Shown: positions 58,158 through 64,000 of the stretch, piece by piece
How positions within the stretch are numbered: position 1 is the stretch's first letter
Layout of the letters: each line of letters begins with the position of its first letter
NCBI GenBank assembly: GCA_977017575.1
Contig: CDRNVI010000015.1
Location: 494,533 to 558,532, forward strand
DNA length: 64,000 bases
Direction of reading: 5' to 3'
Origin: Paramoeba atlantica
Lineage: Eukaryota > Discosea
Notes under the pieces: generated by a model
Seen by the model: only the letters and a program-made list of their open reading frames with translations
The model's database searches: none
What the model was told of the DNA's origin: nothing
Translations under genes and position numbers: made by a program

Positions 58158-58239
58158 TGGTTCATGAACCATTTCATGAAAACAGTGGTTCATGAAGTGG
58201 TTCATGAAAGGGTTCATTGGTTCATTGGTTCATGAACCA
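58158..58239. repeat. GGTTCATGAA palindromic repeat cluster
   Basis: Two perfect TGGTTCATGAACCA palindromes (58158-58171 and 58226-58239) bracket several half-sites (TTTCATGAAA, GTGGTTCATGAA, GGGTTCATTGG). Non-coding. Confidence 0.8.
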
Positions 58240-58399
58240 CCAAGGTATGTCAAAACGCCACGGGCAGTCCTTGAGCGAACACGCTTCTGGGGCATAAAAA
58301 AGGAAACAAATCAAAATTTGCCATGTTTTTGAACAAAAAAACATCTTTTTTTTCGTCGGATTGATTATCTATAGTTGAGCGACCCGAGTCTGGAAAAGA

Positions 58400-58499
58400 C
58401 ATACAACTTTGTGAGAGCTCTCGAATGCGCTATTATTTTCCAAAATCTAACAATCTTTACAAATTTCAGACCCCCCAGATCGAAGTTGACACCCCTGTA
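58400..58499 (-). mobile_element. Tc1/mariner-like element, inverted end
   Basis: Complement of the 55,091 end: GAGAGCTCTCGAATGCG subterminal block, ending GTTGACACCCCTGTA at 58499. Sequence just beyond (GAGTTGCCCACGAGGTGCAT) resembles 55,510-55,530, suggesting this copy inserted into another member of the same family. Confidence 0.55.
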
Positions 58500-58786
58500 T
58501 GAGAAGATCTGAGTTGCCCACGAGGTGCATAACAGAATCTACTCCTTAATAAAATAACGGAATTCTTCACCTTATTTTTAGAACACGGCCTCTTCTGGGT
58601 CATAGTCTTACAGTAGGATCAAAAAGGTCCCTAAATCCATAAACAAAAGCAGTTTTTTTTGAAAAAGCAAATTGCTTTGGAATTCTCTAAAAACTTTGAA
58701 ACTCGGTTTTATTATCGATTAGCCTTATTTCCTTTCTAAGGATATTTCTAGAAGCATCACTTTCTATAAATAAGCACTCTTTGTTC
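58500..58786. other. Spacer before RAD21
   Basis: AT-rich, with no gene. Acceptor AGs are present near 58,752 and 58,774. Confidence 0.4.
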
Positions 58787-60340
58787 ATGTTTTTTCATAC
58801 TTACATCCTTACAAAGCGTGGCCCTTTTGCGAAAATCTGGTTGGCAGCGCATTGGGATCGCAAACTCACGAAAAATGATGTCCGTATGATTAATTTGTCT
58901 GAGACCGTGTTAAACATCATTGAGCCCGCTGTTCCTATTGCTTTACGTACTTCAGGTGAGCTTATGCTCGGTGTAGTGCGCGTTTATGGTCACAAAGTGC
59001 GTGTCCTTCTAAAGGAAGCACAAGACGTTGCTCAAGATTTGCTACGCAGTCACAAAGATGCTCTTCTTGTTGGTGTCACTGCAGCTGGAGGGAAAACAGT
59101 TATTGCAAAGGAAGTATCCTCTGCCGTGACGAACATGGATCCTCCTCCGCTAGATTTTCTAGCCACTCCTTTAGGAACTTTTGAGGCCGATTTCGACGCC
59201 ATTTCTAACCTTGTGCTTCCAAACAAGGTTGATCACGGACTCCGTACAATTCCACGTGCGATCCAACAGCAAGACATCACAGACGACTGGTTTCAACCCC
59301 CTGCCTCACAGTTCCAAGAAAATCTCGAGGATTTCTCCCAAGAGCTGAAATTCCCCCTCGGCGAGGACTCACGTGGTCGAGAAGAATCCATCCCCCTCAG
59401 TGAGCATTCCAAAAAATCCGGCTCCGTTCCCTCCATCGAAGAACTCCGTAAATCCGCCACAGCCCCACGCACTGCCGAATTCGACCGCCTCAACATGGAT
59501 ATTGGTCTTCCCCTCCCCGACGAGGAACTTCCCGAGTTCCCTGTCCTCCCCACCACCCCACCCCCTGCCGGTACCGATCTTCTTCTCGACACCCACGACA
59601 ACCCCCGAGAGGACATCTGGGCCGAGCCCCTGGGATCCGCAAAGAAACTGAAACGTACCCTCGGGGCGCGGCTGAATGTCGTGGACAACCGCGACACGAT
59701 GCTCTCCTCCGAGAGTTACCGCAGTGCCATGCGGGACCGCTCGGAGTTACTGCTGCCGTACTACCGCCAGGGCCCGCACAGCCTCCAGGACACCCGTCGC
59801 GTGCAGCGGCTGGAGCAGCAGTCGCTGCACCAGTCCCTGACGCTGCTCGGGGGACTGGAGGAGTGGGCCCCGATGCAGGGGTGGTACGAGGCCGCGGTAG
59901 CGGAGGGGCATGGGGAGAGGGTGTTCCCGGTCGCGGAGACCGGGAGACGATCCGCTCGTGGGGGAGGGGAGGGGGAGGGTGTGGAGATGGAGATGGCGCC
60001 ACCGGTGCCGGAGTTTGATATGACGGGCATGGGGGTACCGGAGTTGGCGACGTTGGAGGAGCCCGCGGCACCTCCGACGGGATTGGGAGAGGATGCGGCG
60101 ACACCTCCACGCGTGAGTAAGCGGGTCCGGGAGGAGAGTAATCCGGAACTTACGTTGAGTTCGTTTAAGAAAGCATCTAATGTAAATGGGGTGATGGTGT
60201 TTCGTATGGCGATGTCGGGGAAGACACGGACACAGGTTGCGCGGAGCTTTGCGGATGCATTGGTGTTGGCTTCTCGTGGGGAAGTTACGATACGGCAAGA
60301 GAAGCCATACGGAGAAATGTACGTTACAACAGTGGCTTAG
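58787..60340 (+). CDS. RAD21: Cohesin kleisin subunit RAD21/SCC1
   Basis: Bridges SMC1 and SMC3 to close the cohesin ring in sister-chromatid cohesion. The 517-aa protein keeps the N-terminal Smc3-binding domain (MFFHTYILTKRGPFAKIWLA, HWDRKLTKNDV, ALRTSGELMLGVVRVYGHK, about 1-100) and the C-terminal winged helix that binds Smc1 (VMVFRMAMSGKTRTQVARSF, about 468-517). The middle is disordered and Pro/Glu-rich; no separase site can be placed safely. The first 500 bases are ordinary, but 59,300-60,150 becomes very GC-rich, then AT content returns. ATG 58787 gives the family start; the TTG at 58781 is ignored. Confidence 0.93.
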   Translation: MFFHTYILTKRGPFAKIWLAAHWDRKLTKNDVRMINLSETVLNIIEPAVPIALRTSGELMLGVVRVYGHKVRVLLKEAQDVAQDLLRSHKDALLVGVTAAGGKTVIAKEVSSAVTNMDPPPLDFLATPLGTFEADFDAISNLVLPNKVDHGLRTIPRAIQQQDITDDWFQPPASQFQENLEDFSQELKFPLGEDSRGREESIPLSEHSKKSGSVPSIEELRKSATAPRTAEFDRLNMDIGLPLPDEELPEFPVLPTTPPPAGTDLLLDTHDNPREDIWAEPLGSAKKLKRTLGARLNVVDNRDTMLSSESYRSAMRDRSELLLPYYRQGPHSLQDTRRVQRLEQQSLHQSLTLLGGLEEWAPMQGWYEAAVAEGHGERVFPVAETGRRSARGGGEGEGVEMEMAPPVPEFDMTGMGVPELATLEEPAAPPTGLGEDAATPPRVSKRVREESNPELTLSSFKKASNVNGVMVFRMAMSGKTRTQVARSFADALVLASRGEVTIRQEKPYGEMYVTTVA

Positions 60341-60774
60341 GTCGAGGTAGTACTACGGATTGTTTTCATCGATTCATGAAAAACGTGTTTATTAACGCTT
60401 TTTACTTCTCAGCTGACGAAGAACAAAGAATAAAATTTAATATGAAATGTTTGATTGATGTGTTGAAATGTTGGCTTTTTTTCGGCTCAAAAAAAATGCT
60501 CCTGATTGCATTGATTTACATGTAGGTAGAGGTTTCTTGTGTATACGACGCGATACGAGTTTTTCTTTGATAATTTGTTTCACTTTGTTTTAAAGCTGTT
60601 TCTATCTTTTTTTAGACGCTTAGAGTTGCTTTATATTACGCCGTCAGTCTTCGACAAAATACGTAAGTTTACTAAACTCCATTGGATTCTTTTATACCGC
60701 GAATCAGTGCCGCGCATTATATGTCTTTCCTTCTCCCTTTTTTTCAACCCTTTCATCCTTTTTTTACATAAATT
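60341..60774. other. Spacer, no gene seen
   Basis: AT-rich and T-rich toward the PDH E2 start. The 79-codon frame at 60539 is Phe/Leu-rich from pyrimidine tracts and is regarded as leader. Confidence 0.5.
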
Positions 60775-62166
60775 ATGAATTCTGTCCATGGGAAAAGATC
60801 GTTGAATCGGATACTTTTAAGTGCGGACTCTTCTTTTGCTCATGCTTTCCGTAGATCCATTCATATTCAGTCGATTCGCATGCCTTCGCTTTCCCCAACT
60901 ATGCAAGCAGGAACTCTTCTGTCTTGGAAGAAACAGGTTGGCGATTCCATTACTGGTGGCGACGTCTTTTGTGAAGTACAAACGGACAAAGCTACTATGG
61001 AGTTTGAAAACGTGTCGGAAAAGGGATTTTTAGCTCGGGTTCTTGTTGCAGACGGGACACCTGATGTTCCGGTAGGTAAAACGATTGCACTTCTGGTTGA
61101 AAATGCGAAACACCTCACTCATAAAGAAATCTCTGACTTTATTGTACAGGACTTAGATTTAGAATCTAAAAACGAAAGCGACACTCGAAATCATCCCATT
61201 CAAAGTGAGTCTTCTCCGGTAGAAACAGATAAGAAGTTCCAATCTTCGGAAACGGATAGGAACACTCGTATTTTCATATCTCCTTACGCCAAGACGCTCG
61301 CCCGTGAACTAGGAGTAAATTACGCGGAGGCAATCCCGACTGGGGGTGAAGGTCCACAGTACCGCATTACCGCTGACGACGTGCGTCGGCTTCATGCTAG
61401 ACAGTTAAACAAGTCTTCCCCCACAGCGGAGGACTCTGTTTTCCCTGAGGCCGTTCACCCGAAGTGCATGTCGACCTTGCCGTTTATCTCAATGCCTGTT
61501 ACAGAAGTTCGTCGTGCGATTGCCCGACGATTATCATACGCCCAATCGCATGTGCCTCAGTTTACCATTATGGAGGAGGTCTGCATGGAAGGGGCATATA
61601 AACTGATTGAGCACTATCGAAAAGAAAAAGGTGCACGACTCTCCGTCAATGATTACATTGTCAAGGCAGTTGCACAAGCATGTCTAAACGTTCCTGAAGC
61701 CAACACACATTGGGAAAGCGACACAGAAATGCGCCGCTATGATTCCGCGCATGTCTCCATTGCTGTTGCGACTCCAGCTGGGGTATTGGCACCCGTTCTG
61801 CGAAGCGTTGACACAAAGACTTTTGAGGAAATCTCCTGTGAGATACGCGCTCTCGCGTTAAAGGCAAGGCAGGGCTCACTTACTCCCTCTGAGATGAGCA
61901 ATGGAACCATAACAGTGAGTAACCTGGGAGGGTACGGCACCAAGGCTTTTACAGCGATGCTCAATTCTCCGCAAAGTGTCATTGTGGCTGTGGGTCGCGT
62001 GGAATGGCGGCCTGTGATAGATCAAAGAAGTGGGGAGATGGGAAATAGGGCGGAGAGGTTTTTGTCCCTGTGTGTCACATTTGACCATCGCGTTATCGAT
62101 GGAGATATCGGTGCACGTTTCGTAAAATATTTACGAGGCAACATAGAGACTTCTCTTGAGCATTGA
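60775..62166 (+). CDS. DLAT: Pyruvate dehydrogenase E2 (dihydrolipoamide acetyltransferase)
   Basis: Mitochondrial PDH core enzyme, 463 aa. The presequence (MNSVHGKRSLNRILLSADSS) leads to one lipoyl domain (about 32-108: IRMPSLSPTMQAGTLLSWKK, lipoyl-Lys near 72 in TDKATMEFE), a peripheral-subunit-binding domain (about 165-205: ISPYAKTLARELGVNYAEAI and YRITADDVRRL) and the catalytic domain with the active-site FDHRVIDGD near 436-444. MPxLSPTM at the lipoyl start favours E2p over oxoglutarate- or branched-chain-type E2. A single lipoyl domain is usual in protists and yeast. All key residues are present. Confidence 0.93.
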   Translation: MNSVHGKRSLNRILLSADSSFAHAFRRSIHIQSIRMPSLSPTMQAGTLLSWKKQVGDSITGGDVFCEVQTDKATMEFENVSEKGFLARVLVADGTPDVPVGKTIALLVENAKHLTHKEISDFIVQDLDLESKNESDTRNHPIQSESSPVETDKKFQSSETDRNTRIFISPYAKTLARELGVNYAEAIPTGGEGPQYRITADDVRRLHARQLNKSSPTAEDSVFPEAVHPKCMSTLPFISMPVTEVRRAIARRLSYAQSHVPQFTIMEEVCMEGAYKLIEHYRKEKGARLSVNDYIVKAVAQACLNVPEANTHWESDTEMRRYDSAHVSIAVATPAGVLAPVLRSVDTKTFEEISCEIRALALKARQGSLTPSEMSNGTITVSNLGGYGTKAFTAMLNSPQSVIVAVGRVEWRPVIDQRSGEMGNRAERFLSLCVTFDHRVIDGDIGARFVKYLRGNIETSLEH

Positions 62167-62282
62167 CATTAAAATAATCATGTTGGATGGACTAACTTCC
62201 CAAAATTCGTTTTTTTCAGTGCACCGTTTACTACTTTTCAACTTGTTTCCTACCAAATAGAGCCTGTATAACCTACTCAATA
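62167..62282. other. Short spacer
   Basis: AT-rich. Nothing recognised. Confidence 0.4.
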
Positions 62283-62348
62283 TTTTTGTTTTCATTTTAT
62301 TATTATTATTATTCATTACTATATTTATGTTTATATTTTTCATTTCAG
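62283..62348 (+). promoter_or_regulatory. Putative spliced-leader acceptor of the last gene
   Basis: A T-rich tract (with TTATTATTATTATTATTCA) ends TTTTTCATTTCAG, AG at 62347-62348. Further AGs at 62,360 and 62,392 are alternatives before ATG 62405. Confidence 0.5.
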
Positions 62349-62404
62349 TTCAGAATTTCAGTTTCATTTATTTTAATTGGGTCTCACACTAGTGAAGGAC
62401 CGAT

Positions 62405-64000
62405 ATGCATTGCAGTGTGGTGCTTCGCCGCTGGATGGTTGTCGGATCCCAACCTCCTCCCCTTCCAGACTCCATCAACCGCATTGCTCCTTCATCCCCC
62501 GCTCTGACGACCACACCGATTTATGGACCGGGGCTTACGCCTCACGACCCTCTTTCACCTGTGACCTCTACAATATCCGAGATGCATGCCATTCGTCGCA
62601 TCGTAATGGACACTACGCAAATGAAGCGTACGCACCTGCAACGTCAAAATGAATCTTTAGCGCAGGAAGCGAGACGACGCATTGCATCTGTTAACGTCGC
62701 AGCCTCTGGGGGGACTGATTCTGTGGGAGCACTTTCCCCGAGGTCGGTGATTCAGCTTCTGGCCAATGCCTGCTACTTTGGGTTTAATTCTAATGACGCT
62801 ATTGTCCAGCAGTGCACAAAGTGGATACGCACCCATCTGGGTATGCTTAAGATGGAGGACATTGGGGCGGTGATTTTTGCGTGTGCTGCCGTGCAGTCAA
62901 AGGATGCGAAGCAGATCATTGAGTGTGTTGCCTCCCGAACAGATCGGGCATCGAAATATATGAACAGCTCTACCATTACGACCGTACTCTCTGCGTTTGC
63001 CAAGGTGCGGTATTCGAACGAAAAGCTTTTCTTTGGTCTTACGCGACGTATTATGACACTTTGTCGCATTGGGGGCTTTGAGAAGAATGAGTTTGTGCCG
63101 CTGTTGGATTCCGTTGCCAGGGCGCGCATCCGATCGACTCCTCTCACCACCGCGCTCATGTATCGCATTCAGTGTGGTACAGACCCTCTGATGTTTCCCC
63201 CAGAAGAAATGGTGATGGTCATCTACGCTTTTGCTAGACTGCGCCTACGTGACGAGAAATTTATAAAAAGGTTATCCGGGAGGACGATCGGAATGAGTGA
63301 GCACCTCAGCGCCCTACAACTTACCTCCGTGCTCAACAGCTTTTCCATACTGGGCTACAAATTCGAGAGCATGATCTCCGCCCTCACCACCCGATGCAGT
63401 GAAGTCATGAACGACTTCTCCGCTCGCTACGTCGCCATTGCGCTACAAAGTTTCCGTCGTCTCCACGTCAACTCCCCCGAACTCTTCGACGCCCTCGCCG
63501 AGCGTGCGCTCGCGGTGGTCCCCCAACACACCGCTCGCGACATCGCCGCCGTCGTAAGCTCCCTTGAATTCTTCAGTCTCGCGGACGAGGAGCTGTTCCA
63601 AAAACTCTCCGAGCACGCCCTCACCGTTGTCCACGACTTCTCCGCCCTCGGCATCGTCGAGGTCCTCCACGCCTTCGCGCGCATCCAATACCGCCACGTC
63701 CCCCTGCTCACCTGTCTCTGGGACCGCTGCCGTGAGCTCCTCCCCCTCTTCGACGCCTCCGGGGTACGCCGGGTGCTCTACAGCGTCGCGCGGTTCCAGG
63801 CCCACATCTCCCACCAGGCCCTCGCGAACGCCCTGTTCCAGCGCGCCCTCATCCTCCACCCCGAGCTGTTCCTCTCCCCCGAGAGCATCCAGGAGGCGGA
63901 CGTCGTGTTCCAGGTGTTCGGGAAGGAGTACTGCCCCGACCTGTACGCGTTCTTCCTCTCCCGCAGCGCGGCCATCGCGGCCTCCCCGCCCCCGCCCCCC
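62405..64000 (+). CDS. Helical-repeat (RAP/OPR-like) mitochondrial-type protein, 3'-partial
   Basis: An open frame of 532 codons from ATG 62405 runs off the window. The N-terminus (MHCSVVLRRWMVV) is a plausible mitochondrial presequence. The body is made of about 37-residue helical units of the kind found in RAP-domain/FASTK-like and OPR proteins: DIGAVIFACAAVQS, TITTVLSAFAKVRYSNEKLF, MVMVIYAFARLRLRDEKFI, LTSVLNSFSILGYKFE, VAIALQSFRRLHVNSPELFD, GIVEVLHAFARIQYRHVPLL, GVRRVLYSVARFQAHISHQA. Kinetoplastid mitochondria use many such proteins in rRNA and mRNA processing. The last 700 bases are very GC-rich and end in a C-run. Any RAP domain would lie beyond the edge. Confidence 0.85.
   Translation, partial: MHCSVVLRRWMVVGSQPPPLPDSINRIAPSSPALTTTPIYGPGLTPHDPLSPVTSTISEMHAIRRIVMDTTQMKRTHLQRQNESLAQEARRRIASVNVAASGGTDSVGALSPRSVIQLLANACYFGFNSNDAIVQQCTKWIRTHLGMLKMEDIGAVIFACAAVQSKDAKQIIECVASRTDRASKYMNSSTITTVLSAFAKVRYSNEKLFFGLTRRIMTLCRIGGFEKNEFVPLLDSVARARIRSTPLTTALMYRIQCGTDPLMFPPEEMVMVIYAFARLRLRDEKFIKRLSGRTIGMSEHLSALQLTSVLNSFSILGYKFESMISALTTRCSEVMNDFSARYVAIALQSFRRLHVNSPELFDALAERALAVVPQHTARDIAAVVSSLEFFSLADEELFQKLSEHALTVVHDFSALGIVEVLHAFARIQYRHVPLLTCLWDRCRELLPLFDASGVRRVLYSVARFQAHISHQALANALFQRALILHPELFLSPESIQEADVVFQVFGKEYCPDLYAFFLSRSAAIAASPPPPP

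Noticed and set aside
59490-60110. 206-codon minus-strand frame, Pro/Arg-rich
   Set aside because: Shadow of the GC-rich half of RAD21; composition-driven.
60539-60778. 79-codon + frame before PDH E2
   Set aside because: Phe/Leu-rich leader sequence, no ATG at its start, and it overlaps the E2 start.
63443-63859. 138-codon minus-strand frame
   Set aside because: Antisense shadow of the GC-rich helical-repeat gene on the + strand.

Overview
This is nuclear DNA of a protist, most likely a kinetoplastid (Euglenozoa). About 29 credible protein genes all lie on the + strand, all are intronless, and they are separated by AT-rich spacers. Many start codons are preceded by a pyrimidine tract ending in AG, which looks like a spliced-leader acceptor in a polycistronic transcription unit. 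Content agrees: a mitochondrial RNA-binding protein of the MRP1/MRP2 (gBP21/gBP25, guide-RNA annealing) family, a leishmanolysin (GP63), an ALG14-ALG13 fusion, STT3, a zinc-ribbon mitochondrial-type protein and a helical-repeat mitochondrial-type protein. The compact, AT-rich, transposon-bearing layout makes me think of a Prokinetoplastina or free-living/endosymbiotic lineage such as Perkinsela rather than a GC-rich trypanosomatid; that genus-level idea is inference only. Stops TAA, TAG and TGA are all used, so the genetic code is standard.

Layout. 0-1.7 kb: 5'-partial unknown gene, a TA-ended inverted-repeat element and a long foldback. 1.7-14.2 kb: ALG14-ALG13, RIO2 kinase, zinc-ribbon protein, importin beta, PhyH-like oxygenase, DNA ligase I. 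14.2-15.5 kb: decayed Merlin/IS1595-type DNA transposon with recognisable ends. 15.7-24.4 kb: SPF45-like G-patch/UHM protein, NAC alpha, proteasome Rpn10, DDT-PHD-WSD chromatin protein, leishmanolysin. 24.4-26.9 kb: accessory DNA with a TA-ended MITE, a GC-rich minus-strand coding remnant and tandem repeats. 27-34.1 kb: unknown 673-aa protein, eIF2B delta, small membrane protein, RFC small subunit, Tim17/22/23 protein. 33-36.3 kb: paired hairpins, LRR fragment, nested transposons. 36.4-46.7 kb: EBP1/PA2G4, STT3, MRP-like protein, divergent cyclophilin, RTEL1 helicase. 46.7-48.2 kb: repeat island. 48.6-53.7 kb: TFIIH p62, two LRR proteins, unknown protein, RPL31. 53.7-58.7 kb: transposon graveyard with an LRR pseudogene. 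58.8-64 kb: RAD21, PDH E2, and a large helical-repeat gene running off the window end.

The genes are functionally mixed (glycosylation, ribosome biogenesis, nuclear import, replication/repair, transcription, cohesion, mitochondrial RNA and carbon metabolism), as expected of a kinetoplastid gene array in which neighbours need not share function. Mobile DNA and the LRR family are confined to spacers and a few islands. Several genes (EBP1, the 3' half of RAD21, the last gene) are strikingly GC-rich beside AT-rich neighbours. No rRNA, tRNA or CRISPR array was recognised. Where the first GTG/TTG-initiated reading frame reached into a pyrimidine tract, the first in-frame ATG was taken as the start.
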